Source of the DNA: UBA4742 sp002403895
GTDB taxonomy: Bacteria; Actinomycetota; Acidimicrobiia; Acidimicrobiales; Acidimicrobilacustridaceae
Reading direction: 5' to 3'
Length of the DNA stretch: 40,864 nt
NCBI GenBank assembly: GCA_036823295.1
Contig: DAISGD010000031.1
Span: 1-40,864, forward strand
Positions 7,087 through 15,591 of the stretch are shown here, piece after piece; position 1 is the first letter of the stretch; each line of letters starts with the position of its first letter. Both the position numbers and the translations under genes were made by a program. The notes beneath the pieces are model-generated. The model was not told where the DNA came from, searched no databases, and saw nothing but the letters and a program-made list of their open reading frames with translations.

Positions 7087-9175
7087 CGAGCGAGAGTTCG
7101 TAGCTGGTGTGCTCGCCGAGGCGGAGCGACGCGCCCGGCGGCACCACGACCACCGTGAACGGCTCCTCGACCAACGCCGGACCGCGCACGTGGGCCCCGG
7201 ATGCGAACGTCGATCCGTCGAAGACGGGGGTGTCGACGAAGCCGTCTCCGAAGTGCACCGGCCGGCTGCCCGTCTGCGCCTCGCCGGCGTCGGTCACCGT
7301 GCCGAGCTGGGCCAGCGTCGGCGGCTTGGCCACCCGCCCCAGGGCGGTGATGCGCACCCCCCGGACGGTGGGGTCCTGATCGCGGAACGAGAATCCCCGG
7401 TCAGCCTCGTGACGGTCGTGGAACCGTTCCGCCAGCTCCATCAGCTCGGCGTCAGCCGGGAGATCCCTCGACGGCGCCGGCACGCTCATGTCGAAGTTCT
7501 GCCCGGCGTACGCCATCTGCACGTAGCGCGAGCGGACCACCGCCTCGGCCGGCAGCCCGGTCGGGTCCAGCTCGTCGGTGACCTCGGCTTCGAGGTCGGC
7601 CAGCAGCGCGTGGAGATGGTCGAGGTCGAGCCGGGAGAGCGGGGTCACGTAGCTGCGGGTCAGGTCGACCTTGTAGTCGGAGACCAGCAAGCCGAGCGCG
7701 CTGAACGCGGGGGCCGCCTTGGGTACGAGGATTCGGTCGAGCCCGAGCTCGGCGGCGATCGCCCACGCGTGCACCGGTCCGTTCCCGCCGTAGGCGATGA
7801 GGTCGAGGTGGCGAGGGTCGACTCCCGACCCGGCCAGCACCCGACGGGTGGCGTTGGCCATGTTGGCGTTCACGATCCGTTCGATGCCCCAGGCGGCGTC
7901 GATGACGTCGATGCCGAGGGGCTCGGCGACGTCCGCGTTGACGACCGCCCTGGCCGCGGCCAGGTCGAGGGTCATCAGCCCTCCAGCGAAGCCGGTCAAA
8001 GGGAGGAAGCCCAGCACCGCATCGGCGTCGGTCACGGTGGCCACCGTGCCGCCCCGCCCGTAGCAGGCCGGGCCGGGACTCGACCCGGCCGACTCAGGGC
8101 CGACAAGCAGCGATCCCTGCCGTACCCGGGCGATCGAACCGCCCCCGGCCCCGACGGCCTGCACGTCGACCATCGGCATGCCGATGTAGTAGCGGTAGCG
8201 CCAGTTCCAGTCGATGCTGATCTCCGGTTCGCCGTTGCGCACCAGGCAGATGTCGAAGCTGGTGCCACCCATGTCGACGGCCACGAAGTCGGACCTACCG
8301 GCGCGCCTCGCCGCCGCCGCCGCGCCCATGACTCCACCGGTCGGGCCCGAGCCGAGCAGCGCGACCGCCCGGCGGGCGACCGTGGCCGGAGGCATCACGC
8401 CACCGGTCGAGGCCATGATCAGCAGCTCGCCCTCGTAGCCGGCGTCACGCAGTCGGCGACTCAGGCCGCCGACGTAGCTCGACACCCGGGGGGCAACGTA
8501 GGCGTTGACCAGGGTGGTCGACGTCCGCTCGAACTCGGGACCCCGGGGCATGACCTCGTGGCTCAGGGAGATGTGGGTGACCTCGGGGTACTCCTCGAGG
8601 ATGAGTTCGCGGGCCCGGCGCTCGTGGTCGGGGTTGACGAAGCTGAAGAGGAACATCACCGCCAGGGACTCGGCGCCGAGTTGGCGTAGCCGCCGGACGC
8701 CGGCCCGCACCGCATCCTCGTCGAGCGGCACGAGGACCTCGCCCTCGAAGTCGACCCGTTCGGGAATGGCGATACGGTTCCGCCGCCGGGCGATAGGGAA
8801 CGGCGCGGGGTACGAAGGGTCCCAGATCTGCTCCTTGTGAACACGACGCATCTCGATCTCGTCGCGATGGCCCTCGGTCACCAGCAGGCCGACCGCCGCG
8901 CCGTCCTGCTCGATCATGGTGTTGTCGGCCGTGGTGGTGCCGTGTACGACGGTGCCGAGACCGGCGCAGAACGTGCCCAGGTCGAGCCCGAAGCGCTCGG
9001 CCAGTTGGGCCAGGCCGGTCATCACCCCGATGGACTGGTCGTCGGGCGTCGTCGGTGTCTTGTCGAGCAACACCTGACCGTCAGGGGTGATGCAGATGAG
9101 GTCGGTGAACGTGCCCCCCACGTCCACGCCGATCCGGCTGCCGAGATGGGGCGGACCGATGTCGGTCGTGCTCAC
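7079..9175 (-). CDS. Hydantoinase/oxoprolinase family protein, subunit A
   Basis: A 698-residue protein of the HyuA / N-methylhydantoinase A / acetone carboxylase beta family. These ASKHA-fold ATPases activate a carbonyl or carboxyl group by phosphorylation and work with the HyuB subunit. The N-terminal phosphate loop GVDVGGTFTDL, the HGTTTADN segment, a central GSGPTGGVMGA and a second phosphate motif VDMGGTSFDI are all visible, followed by GAGGGSIA. The GTG start overlaps the HyuB stop (GTGA). Family members hydrolyse N-methylhydantoin or 5-oxoproline, or carboxylate ketones; sequence alone does not tell which. Co-transcription with a GMC dehydrogenase suggests an oxidation coupled to ring opening or carboxylation. 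Confidence 0.93.
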   Translation of the reverse strand: MSTTDIGPPHLGSRIGVDVGGTFTDLICITPDGQVLLDKTPTTPDDQSIGVMTGLAQLAERFGLDLGTFCAGLGTVVHGTTTADNTMIEQDGAAVGLLVTEGHRDEIEMRRVHKEQIWDPSYPAPFPIARRRNRIAIPERVDFEGEVLVPLDEDAVRAGVRRLRQLGAESLAVMFLFSFVNPDHERRARELILEEYPEVTHISLSHEVMPRGPEFERTSTTLVNAYVAPRVSSYVGGLSRRLRDAGYEGELLIMASTGGVMPPATVARRAVALLGSGPTGGVMGAAAAARRAGRSDFVAVDMGGTSFDICLVRNGEPEISIDWNWRYRYYIGMPMVDVQAVGAGGGSIARVRQGSLLVGPESAGSSPGPACYGRGGTVATVTDADAVLGFLPLTGFAGGLMTLDLAAARAVVNADVAEPLGIDVIDAAWGIERIVNANMANATRRVLAGSGVDPRHLDLIAYGGNGPVHAWAIAAELGLDRILVPKAAPAFSALGLLVSDYKVDLTRSYVTPLSRLDLDHLHALLADLEAEVTDELDPTGLPAEAVVRSRYVQMAYAGQNFDMSVPAPSRDLPADAELMELAERFHDRHEADRGFSFRDQDPTVRGVRITALGRVAKPPTLAQLGTVTDAGEAQTGSRPVHFGDGFVDTPVFDGSTFASGAHVRGPALVEEPFTVVVVPPGASLRLGEHTSYELSLDG

Positions 9176-10995
9176 CGGCCGGTGCGACGCTCGGCCCGGA
9201 GGGCCTCGGTGGCGGCGGGGTCGATGGCCAGGGTCAGATCGTCGAGCGAGCCGGTCAGCACCACCCCATAGTCGCGGCGGGCGCCTTCGGTCGAGACGTA
9301 CTCGTCGAGCACGTCATCGAGCACGGCCTGGGCCTGGCGATCGAGCGGGTCGCCCCAGCCGCCCCCGCCGCCGTAGTCGTAGCAGAGCTTCTGGCCGGCG
9401 CCGATCGGTACCCAGTCGGCCGTGTGGGCCACCACGAAGGGGTCGTCCGACCCGTAGCGGATGGTCAACTGGTTGGGCTCGCCCGGCCGGCCCCCGGCGA
9501 TGCCCGGCATGGGGTACTTCATGCCCACCACGTAGGTGTAGACCCGGGCGTCGACCCGGACCTCCTTGACGTAGTGGCTGCCACAGAGGCCCCGCCACTG
9601 CCCCGGTCCTCCGGAGTCGATGCGATAGTCACGACTCCACTGGATGTGCGGATAGAGACTCTCGTTGATCTCGGCCGTCGCCTTCCACAGATTCCCGAAG
9701 GCGGCCGCCTGGGCGCCCCACGCGTCCATGCCTTCGGCCGCGTTGCACCAACCGGCGTAGACCTCGGCCGAGTGATCGGTGAACGTCTGCCCGGTGCGGG
9801 GATCGATGCCGCTGATCACCGTCGGGATGCCGGTCTTGTAGACCTGCGGTACCGCCTTGTGGGCCAGCACGTGCTGCAGCGCCAGGGCGATGACCTCGCC
9901 GACCTCGGCACCGGGATGGTGGGTGCCGGCCGACACCGGTCGGTTGGCATGCGGGTTCAGCACGCACCCCTGGGGAACGATCAGGTCGATGGCCTCGAAG
10001 AACCCCTCGTTCTTGGGGATCTCGGGGTCCATCATGGCGGCGATCTGGGCGACCGTGTACCCCCGGGTATTGCCAAAGGTCGACCAGGCCTGCAGGTCCT
10101 GGCGGGCGTCGGTGCCGGTGAAGTCGATGCGGAGCCGATCGCCGTCGACGGTGATGGCCACGTGCAGGTGCACGTCTTGGTGGCCGAGCGGATCGTGGTC
10201 GACCCAGCAGTCGGCCTCGTAGGTGCCGTCGGGCCAGGCCGCCACCTCCTCACGGAACCGCTCGGCGGCGTAGTCGATCATGAAGTCGACCGACTCCTCG
10301 ACGACGCCGATGCCGTGGCGCTCGACGATCTGGCCGAGTCGGCGGCTCCCGAGTTGGGCGGCGCCGATCTGGGCCCGCAGGTCGCCGATGTAGTCGGGGA
10401 GGCGGTTGTTGACCTGGAGGGCGTAGAGGACGTCGCGGCGCTCGACGCCTTGGTCGATGACCTTGATGACCGGCCAGCGCACCCCTTCCCCCCAGACATC
10501 GTTAGCGGTCACGTTGTAGCCGCCGGGAACGGCGCCACCGGTGTCGCCGTGGTGGCACTGGATCGAGGCGATGAGCACCATGCGGCGGACCCCGGTGAGG
10601 GGATCGTCGGCGAAGACCGGGGCGAAGACGTTGTAGTCAGGCAAATGGCCGCCGCCGTGGTAGGGGTCGTTGGCCACGAACACGTCGCCCTCGCGGAACT
10701 CGGCGACACCCAGGAACTCGAGGGCGAAGCGCACCGGGAGGGTCGAGGTAAGCATGAACTGGGGGATGCCGACGCTGAGCGCGGCCAGCCGGCCCTGCGC
10801 GTCGAGCACGGTGGCGTTGCGCTCGTTGGACTGGTTCAGGATCGGCGTGGTGGCCGTGCGGCTCACGTAGGTGGCCATCTCGAAGCACACCGTCTCCATG
10901 GCCCCGCGCACGACCTCGGCGGTGACCGGATCGACCTGGGGGTCGGTCACCGTGCGCCGCCTGGGTCGGGCCAGCTCGATCAGATCGACTGCCAT
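9172..10995 (-). CDS. Hydantoinase B/oxoprolinase family protein
   Basis: A 607-residue HyuB-family subunit, partner of the adjacent HyuA. Typical features are DPVTAEVVRGAMETVCFEMA near the N-terminus, the metal-site region VFVANDPYHGGGHLPDYN, QCHHGDTGG, and the C-terminal GGGGWGDPLDR. The ATG at 10995 has a strong upstream AG-rich ribosome-binding site (GAGAGGGGG), which decides the start over the longer open frame. It is the first gene of a four-gene minus-strand operon, and operator site 2a lies 38 bases upstream. Together A and B should make an ATP-dependent amide-ring hydrolase or ketone carboxylase. Confidence 0.93.
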   Translation of the reverse strand: MAVDLIELARPRRRTVTDPQVDPVTAEVVRGAMETVCFEMATYVSRTATTPILNQSNERNATVLDAQGRLAALSVGIPQFMLTSTLPVRFALEFLGVAEFREGDVFVANDPYHGGGHLPDYNVFAPVFADDPLTGVRRMVLIASIQCHHGDTGGAVPGGYNVTANDVWGEGVRWPVIKVIDQGVERRDVLYALQVNNRLPDYIGDLRAQIGAAQLGSRRLGQIVERHGIGVVEESVDFMIDYAAERFREEVAAWPDGTYEADCWVDHDPLGHQDVHLHVAITVDGDRLRIDFTGTDARQDLQAWSTFGNTRGYTVAQIAAMMDPEIPKNEGFFEAIDLIVPQGCVLNPHANRPVSAGTHHPGAEVGEVIALALQHVLAHKAVPQVYKTGIPTVISGIDPRTGQTFTDHSAEVYAGWCNAAEGMDAWGAQAAAFGNLWKATAEINESLYPHIQWSRDYRIDSGGPGQWRGLCGSHYVKEVRVDARVYTYVVGMKYPMPGIAGGRPGEPNQLTIRYGSDDPFVVAHTADWVPIGAGQKLCYDYGGGGGWGDPLDRQAQAVLDDVLDEYVSTEGARRDYGVVLTGSLDDLTLAIDPAATEALRAERRTGR

Positions 10996-11033
10996 CGGAT
11001 CCCCCTCTCCCCTGTTTGGACGTGCGTGAAAAC

Positions 11034-11049
11034 CTGACGTCGGTGTCAT
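11034..11049. promoter_or_regulatory. Operator site 2a (degenerate copy)
   Basis: AACCTGACG-TCGG-TGTCATT carries one perfect half-site and one with two changes. It is nearest the HyuB gene and probably serves the leftward promoter of the divergent region. Its centre is 37 bases from that of site 2b. Confidence 0.6.
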
Positions 11050-11068
11050 TGCAGCGTACCGGAGCCAC

Positions 11069-11088
11069 ACCTGACGTGCGTGTCAGGT
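11069..11088. promoter_or_regulatory. Operator site 2b
   Basis: ACCTGACG-TGCG-TGTCAGGT is an 8-4-8 palindrome with one mismatched pair. A TAnnnT -10 candidate (TAGACT, 11095-11100) follows six bases later and points to the oxidase gene at 11130, so the site covers the -35 region of that promoter. Confidence 0.75.
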
Positions 11089-11129
11089 TCCTCCTAGACT
11101 CGGCCGAACGCAGACGACAGGAGGACCTG

Positions 11130-11897
11130 ATGTCCGACACTCGTGAGTTCCACGACATCCGCAAGGGTGGCGCCCGCCAGGCCCAGCCGGTCGACGAGTT
11201 CATGGCCGAGCTCGAGGGCATCCAGGCCCGGGTGTGCTCGACGCGCAACCACGTCTGGGAACGGGTGGCCGACGGGACCCTGTCGCTGGAGTACCTCAAG
11301 CGCTTCTGCAAGGAGTACTACTTCCTCGGGGTCTGGTACACGTCCGAGTTCGGCTCGTTGGTGGCGAACGCTCCGGACGCCGATGCGCTCGGTCTGGAGG
11401 CCAGCGAGCACTTCAGCCACTGGATCCAGAACCTGGCCGACGAGACCGGGTACGCCGGCGATCGCAACCACGTGGACATGAAGGTCGATTGGGCCCACAT
11501 GCTCGACATCACCGACGACGAGCTGGCCGGGTACGCCCCGCTGCCGGAGACGCTGGGCATGGTGTTGGGGAGCATGTACTACATGCGTCGCTCCTACGAG
11601 GAGGGCCTGGCCGCCTTCGGCTGGGCCGGCGAGCGCTTCGCGGCGTCGACGGGCTACGCGGTGATGATGTACGAGGGCATGCGCGACCACTACGGCCTGG
11701 ACGTGGAGAACTTCAAGGTCCACGCCTATGCCGAGGCCGACCACGGTGACGCCGCCGACTACCTGCTCCGCCAGGTCGCCATCACCGCCATCCAACAGCA
11801 CCGCATCCGCACCGCGATCACCCAGGTCTTCACCCTGCGCAACGCCCGGGCCATCGCCCTCAACCGCTGGCTCGACGAGCCCGGCGCCCTCCGTTAG
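11130..11897 (+). CDS. TenA/PqqC-fold (haem-oxygenase-like) iron redox enzyme
   Basis: A 255-residue all-helical protein recognised as the TenA/PqqC or iron-containing redox enzyme group. The helix with EHFSHW (His94, His97) and the motif His198-x3-Glu202-x2-His205 (HAYAEADH) look like metal ligands of the haem-oxygenase-like diiron oxidases, a family that includes UndA-type fatty acid decarboxylases and N-oxygenases. PqqC and TenA share the fold without iron, so activity is uncertain; no other PQQ or thiamine genes are near. The start is set by AGGAGG at 11119-11124, five bases before the ATG. It is followed after 9 bases by the SRPBCC gene and is transcribed away from the hydantoinase operon. 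Confidence 0.75.
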   Translation: MSDTREFHDIRKGGARQAQPVDEFMAELEGIQARVCSTRNHVWERVADGTLSLEYLKRFCKEYYFLGVWYTSEFGSLVANAPDADALGLEASEHFSHWIQNLADETGYAGDRNHVDMKVDWAHMLDITDDELAGYAPLPETLGMVLGSMYYMRRSYEEGLAAFGWAGERFAASTGYAVMMYEGMRDHYGLDVENFKVHAYAEADHGDAADYLLRQVAITAIQQHRIRTAITQVFTLRNARAIALNRWLDEPGALR

Positions 11898-11906
11898 GCC
11901 GACGTC

Positions 11907-12416
11907 GTGCGCGAGCATCGCTACTCGTTCGAGATGCCGCACGCCGCGGCGCGGATATGGGCGCTGTTCCAGGACTACGACCGCTGGCCCGACTACGCGC
12001 CCATGGTCGAGCGGGTCGACGTGCTCTGGCCGGGCGACGCCGATCACAACGGTCGGCTGCGTCGGGTGATCTACCAGATGCCGTTCGGCCGGCTCGGCTC
12101 GGCCCTCGAGTTGGTGAGCGACGTCGAGCCCGAGCGGGGCTACACCTACACCATGATCTCGTCGAAGCCGGGCAACGACCAGGTCGGTCACATCCGCCTC
12201 GAGCCGCTCGGACCCAACCGCACGCGCTTTGTGTTCGACGAGCGGTACAACCTGGTCGCGGTGCCGTTCAAGTGGTTCGAGGGGCCGATCTACTCGTTCA
12301 TCAACAAGAAGAACGAGGAGAGCATGCGACAGGCGTCGGCCTGGCTGACCCAGCACCCGGAGTACCGGGCCGACCTCACCGATCCCACCGACCTTTCCAA
12401 CGATCGAAGTAGGTGA
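11907..12416 (+). CDS. SRPBCC (START/polyketide cyclase-like) protein
   Basis: A 169-residue protein of the SRPBCC helix-grip fold. The opening pattern, FEMPHAAARIWALFQDYDRWPDYAPMVE, is the characteristic beta strand, two helices and W-P of the polyketide cyclase/dehydrase group, and a long C-terminal helix (NKKNEESMRQASAWL) closes the cavity. Such proteins bind hydrophobic ligands or catalyse cyclisation and dehydration. It uses GTG at 11907, nine bases after the oxidase gene, so they are co-transcribed and may act on the same ligand. Its end overlaps the convergent nitroreductase gene by 41 bases. The specific role is unknown. Confidence 0.85.
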   Translation: MREHRYSFEMPHAAARIWALFQDYDRWPDYAPMVERVDVLWPGDADHNGRLRRVIYQMPFGRLGSALELVSDVEPERGYTYTMISSKPGNDQVGHIRLEPLGPNRTRFVFDERYNLVAVPFKWFEGPIYSFINKKNEESMRQASAWLTQHPEYRADLTDPTDLSNDRSR

Positions 12417-13017
12417 TGCGCTCCACCGGGCCACGCTCGGCCGGGGAGAACTCGTCGCCCTTCGTGTAGGCGACCGGGAGCAGGCAGACCTGGGTGACAT
12501 CGTCGGGGACGCCGAGCAGCTCGGCCGCCTCGGTCTCGTGGGCCAGGTGCAGGGTGGTGAAGCAGGTCCCGAGGCCCCGGCTCCGCAGGGCGAGTTGGAA
12601 GCTCCACACCGCCGGGATGATCGAGCCGTAGAACGACGCGGCCGACACGGGCGAGGTGTCGGCCAGCCGACCCCTGATGCACGGGATGACCATGGCCGGC
12701 ACCTGGCCGAGCACCTCGGCGAGGAAGTCGGCCGAGTCGAGTACCCGGGTGGTCTGGTCGCTCATGGCGTCCCTGCGGTACGACCCCAGGTAGCGCCCAG
12801 CCATGCGTTGGTAGAGATCGCCGAGCTGGGCCTTCGTGTCGGGGTCGTCGACGATCAACCACCGCCAGGTCTGGGCGTTGCCGCCGGTCGGCGCCTGCAC
12901 CGCCAGTCGAATGCAGTCGAGCAGCACCTCGCGCTCGACCGGCCGCTCGAGGTCGAGCCGTCGCCGGACCGATCGGGTCGTCGCCAACAAACGGTCCGTC
13001 TCGTCGAGGTCGAACAT
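12376..13017 (-). CDS. Nitroreductase family protein
   Basis: A 213-residue FMN-dependent NAD(P)H oxidoreductase of the nitroreductase fold. The family start TTRSVRRRLDLERPV (Arg and Ser contact FMN) is followed by the conserved APTGGNAQTWRW segment, and the C-terminal half has the GLGTCFTTLHL and P-D-D-V pattern. Known members reduce nitro groups, quinones or flavins. The ATG at 13017 gives a standard N-terminus. No copy of the shared operator lies upstream, so it appears to be outside the island's regulation. Confidence 0.9.
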   Translation of the reverse strand: MFDLDETDRLLATTRSVRRRLDLERPVEREVLLDCIRLAVQAPTGGNAQTWRWLIVDDPDTKAQLGDLYQRMAGRYLGSYRRDAMSDQTTRVLDSADFLAEVLGQVPAMVIPCIRGRLADTSPVSAASFYGSIIPAVWSFQLALRSRGLGTCFTTLHLAHETEAAELLGVPDDVTQVCLLPVAYTKGDEFSPAERGPVERITYFDRWKGRWDR

Positions 13018-13193
13018 GAGCCTGGTCTAGCCGATGGCGACCGATGGCCGCCGGCATCGGTCCGGACACCGTGGGCAGCGACGGTCCATCTCGCCGCCAC
13101 CGCCCGGCGGGTACGGGTCAGCTGAACCATGCAGGGGCGCGCGGCGTACCCTTCGCGAGAGCTGGGATGGCCGGTGCCGGATCGGAGGACCCC

Positions 13194-13397
13194 ATGTGGC
13201 CGCGAGTGATTGCCGGAGTCGTGCTCTGCCTGGTCGGAGCGCTCTGGATAGCTCAGGGCGTCGGCGCAGCCAAGGGCTCGCCGATGACGGGCCACCCCGC
13301 ATACGCCTTCCTCGGGGGCGCGGTCATCGTGGGGGGTGTCTGGCTGGTCGTGGCCGGCGCACGTCGCGGGAGCGCCGGGAGTGATCAGGCTCCCTGA
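13194..13397 (+). CDS. Small two-helix membrane protein, unknown function
   Basis: A 67-residue protein with two predicted transmembrane helices (about residues 5-25 and 38-58) separated by a short loop and ending in a basic RR plus polar tail. I place the start at the ATG at 13194, preceded by GGAGG at 13184-13188; an open frame extends upstream but without a ribosome-binding site or recognisable sequence. The pattern resembles small uncharacterised membrane proteins common in actinomycetes. No function can be assigned. Confidence 0.65.
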   Translation: MWPRVIAGVVLCLVGALWIAQGVGAAKGSPMTGHPAYAFLGGAVIVGGVWLVVAGARRGSAGSDQAP

Positions 13398-13528
13398 GTT
13401 CATACCAGGCACCGGGACTCCGGGTTGAGGTCACGTCCGGGTCCCTCTGGACGCATCGAAGTGAGCGACGGGGGGAGCGCCCGGAACCGCCGCTGAAAGC
13501 GACCGGCGGACCGGGCGACCCGGCGGGC

Positions 13529-13750
13529 TCAGCCGGCTACGGCGGAACCGACCGACGAGAACTTGCTGGACGTAGCCTGGCCGAGGAACGTCACGGCGAC
13601 GATGCACACCATGGCGATCAGCGCAACAAGGAGGGCGTACTCCACGAGCGAGGCGCCACGGTCGGTCTTGCAACGGGCCTGGAGCCAGGTGCTGACAAAC
13701 TCATGAGAGGTAAGCATTTGGGTGGTTGCCCTTTTCTGGTGCTGACGCAT
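13529..13750 (-). CDS. Flp/Fap-type (type IVb) pilin, orphan
   Basis: A 73-residue prepilin. The class III signal DRG-ASLVEY has the expected Gly at the -1 cleavage position (Gly32), Glu at +5 and Tyr at +6, followed by a single hydrophobic helix (about 35-55) and a short tail; this is the diagnostic Flp pattern for cleavage by a TadV/PilD-type prepilin peptidase. The start is uncertain: the ATG at 13750 or the internal ATG at 13717, neither with a good ribosome-binding site. No tad secretion, peptidase or ATPase genes are in the window, so assembly genes must be elsewhere. The 174 bases upstream to 13924 contain no gene I can support and probably hold its promoter. Confidence 0.85.
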   Translation of the reverse strand: MRQHQKRATTQMLTSHEFVSTWLQARCKTDRGASLVEYALLVALIAMVCIVAVTFLGQATSSKFSSVGSAVAG

Positions 13751-13924
13751 ATCCCGGTGAGCCGGAGCGGCCGCCCTGCGTAGCAGTGATCGTCACTCTG
13801 CATGGCTGACTTTAGTGTCTGAGAGAAGCCTCTAAACGGAACGGGCATGGCCCGGCCCCGATTGCAATCAGACCCCGGACACCTACGTCGGTCCGGACAT
13901 CCGTTCACCTACGACGCGCCCACG

Positions 13925-14599
13925 TCACTCCGGTGACCAGGTCTGCTCGCGGACGTAGCGGTACACACCGGTGAAGTTTCGGAGCGCCTTGGGCGGCAGC
14001 TCCACCACGCCGCCCAGCTGGTGGGCTCCCCACATGATCTGGGCGTTGTGCTCCACCACCAGCGCCGAGTGGAGGGCGGCGTCGACCGACTTCCCGATGG
14101 TGACCAGGCCGTGGTTGGCCATCAACATGGCCGAGCGATCGACCAAGTGCCGAGCGACCTCGGCCGAGAGCGCATCGCTGCCCGACGGCTGGTACTCGCC
14201 CACCGGCACGTCGCCGCCGATGTAGACGACGAACTCGTCGATCGCCGCCGGGATCGGCTGGTGGGCCACGGCGAACATCGAGGCGTGGCGGGCATGGCAG
14301 TGCACCACCCCCCCGACCTCGGGGTACGCCGTCAGGGTGGCGAGGTGCACGCCTTTCTCCGACGTGGCCGCGCGGGTGCCGGCGACCGCGGTGCCATCGA
14401 GGTCGACGATCACGAGGTCGTCGAGCGTCATCTCCTGGTAGCCGAGCGAGGACGGCGTCACCACCACCGTGCCGTCGTCGACCCGACCCGACACGTTGCC
14501 GGCCGTGCCCTCGACCAGGCCTCGGGCGTACATGGTCTTGGCCGCGGCCAGTACGGCGGCGCGCACGTCGTCGAGAGGTCCACCGTTGGGCCGGGTCAC
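13925..14599 (-). CDS. Class II aldolase/adducin family protein
   Basis: A 224-residue zinc-dependent aldolase or epimerase-like protein (fuculose-phosphate aldolase family). It shows GLVEGTAGNVSGR near the N-terminus, TPSSLGY, the metal-binding HCHARHASMFA, and ANHGLVTIG, which supplies the third His. Reactions in the family are retro-aldol cleavages of hydroxylated acids or sugar phosphates, or decarboxylations. The GTG at 14599 overlaps the dehydrogenase stop in GTGA. With the 2-hydroxyacid dehydrogenase it may form a short path that oxidises then cleaves a hydroxy acid, as in tetronate pathways, but the kinase usual in those is absent here. Confidence 0.88.
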   Translation of the reverse strand: MTRPNGGPLDDVRAAVLAAAKTMYARGLVEGTAGNVSGRVDDGTVVVTPSSLGYQEMTLDDLVIVDLDGTAVAGTRAATSEKGVHLATLTAYPEVGGVVHCHARHASMFAVAHQPIPAAIDEFVVYIGGDVPVGEYQPSGSDALSAEVARHLVDRSAMLMANHGLVTIGKSVDAALHSALVVEHNAQIMWGAHQLGGVVELPPKALRNFTGVYRYVREQTWSPE

Positions 14600-15591
14600 G
14601 GCAACACCTCCGGGTTCACGCAGTAGAGAGGTCGCTCGCCGGCGAGGAGCCGGGCGATGTCCTCGGCGATCATCGTTGTGTGGTTGACCTCGGTGTCGTA
14701 GGTCGCGCCGCCGATGTGGGGCGTGAGGACCACCTGGTCCATCTTGAGCAGCGGATGGCCGGCGGGGAGCTGCTCGCCGTCGAAATGGTCGAGGCCGGCG
14801 CCCGACAGGTGACCGGAACGCAGGGCCTCGGTCAGGGCGTCGAGGTCGTGGAGGCCGGCCCGGGCCGAGTTGAGGTACACCGCCCCGGGGCGCATGGCCG
14901 AGAAGCGGGCAGCACTCATCAGGCCCAACGTCTCAGGCGTGGGCGCAGCATGGATCGACACCACGTCAGATTCGTCGAGCATCGCCTCGAGCGAGCTGTG
15001 GGTGGCGTCGGGCGAGTAGGGGTCGAACGAGATGACGTTCATCCCCAGACCCTCGAGGCGCCATTTGACGGCCCGGCCGACCGCCCCGAGCCCGACCAGG
15101 CCGGCGGTGCGACCGGCGATCTGCCAGGCCCGGAACCTCTGGTAGGGGATGGAGCCGTCGCGGAAGACCTCGCCAGTTCGCACGTCGTGGTCGCCGGGCA
15201 CCAGGTGTCGGGTGACGGCCAGGAGGAGGGCCACCGTGAGCTCGGCCACACCGTCGGCGTTGCGACCCGGGGTCCGCAGCACCGGGATGGCCTTGGCCGT
15301 GGCGGCGGCTATGTCGACGTTCGTCGGGTCGCCGCGGGTCGAACCGATCACCCGCAGCGGGCGGTCGAGAACCTCGCCGCTCACGACGTCGGCCTCACAG
15401 ACGAGCACGGTGGCCCCCAGCTCGTCGACTCGCGCCGCCAGCTGTCGACCGTCCCAGATGCGCAGCGGGTGCTGGTCGATCCAGGGGTCGTAGTGGACGT
15501 CGCACAGCTCATGGAGGCGGTCGAGGCCCGGACCCCGACACGACGCCGTGATCAGTGCCACCGGCCGCTCGCCCGAGCCCTCGTTCGCCAT
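14596..15591 (-). CDS. D-isomer-specific 2-hydroxyacid dehydrogenase
   Basis: A 331-residue NAD-dependent dehydrogenase of the phosphoglycerate dehydrogenase family. The Rossmann motif GLVGLGAVGRAV with acidic Asp after NVISFD (NAD preference), the NSARAG loop carrying the substrate Arg, the Glu of DHFDGEQ and the His of TPHIGGAT make up the expected active site. I chose ATG at 15591 because the sequence upstream of it is the operator; two other in-frame ATGs lie inside the operator. The start codon abuts operator site 3, so the mRNA must have almost no leader or begin within the operator. It is first in a two-gene operon with the aldolase. Confidence 0.88.
   Translation of the reverse strand: MANEGSGERPVALITASCRGPGLDRLHELCDVHYDPWIDQHPLRIWDGRQLAARVDELGATVLVCEADVVSGEVLDRPLRVIGSTRGDPTNVDIAAATAKAIPVLRTPGRNADGVAELTVALLLAVTRHLVPGDHDVRTGEVFRDGSIPYQRFRAWQIAGRTAGLVGLGAVGRAVKWRLEGLGMNVISFDPYSPDATHSSLEAMLDESDVVSIHAAPTPETLGLMSAARFSAMRPGAVYLNSARAGLHDLDALTEALRSGHLSGAGLDHFDGEQLPAGHPLLKMDQVVLTPHIGGATYDTEVNHTTMIAEDIARLLAGERPLYCVNPEVLP

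Noticed and set aside
7010..8689. Long plus-strand open frame (559 codons) opposite hydantoinase A
   Set aside because: The composition is repetitive in Arg, Gly, His and Asp with no domain; the minus strand has a full HyuA.
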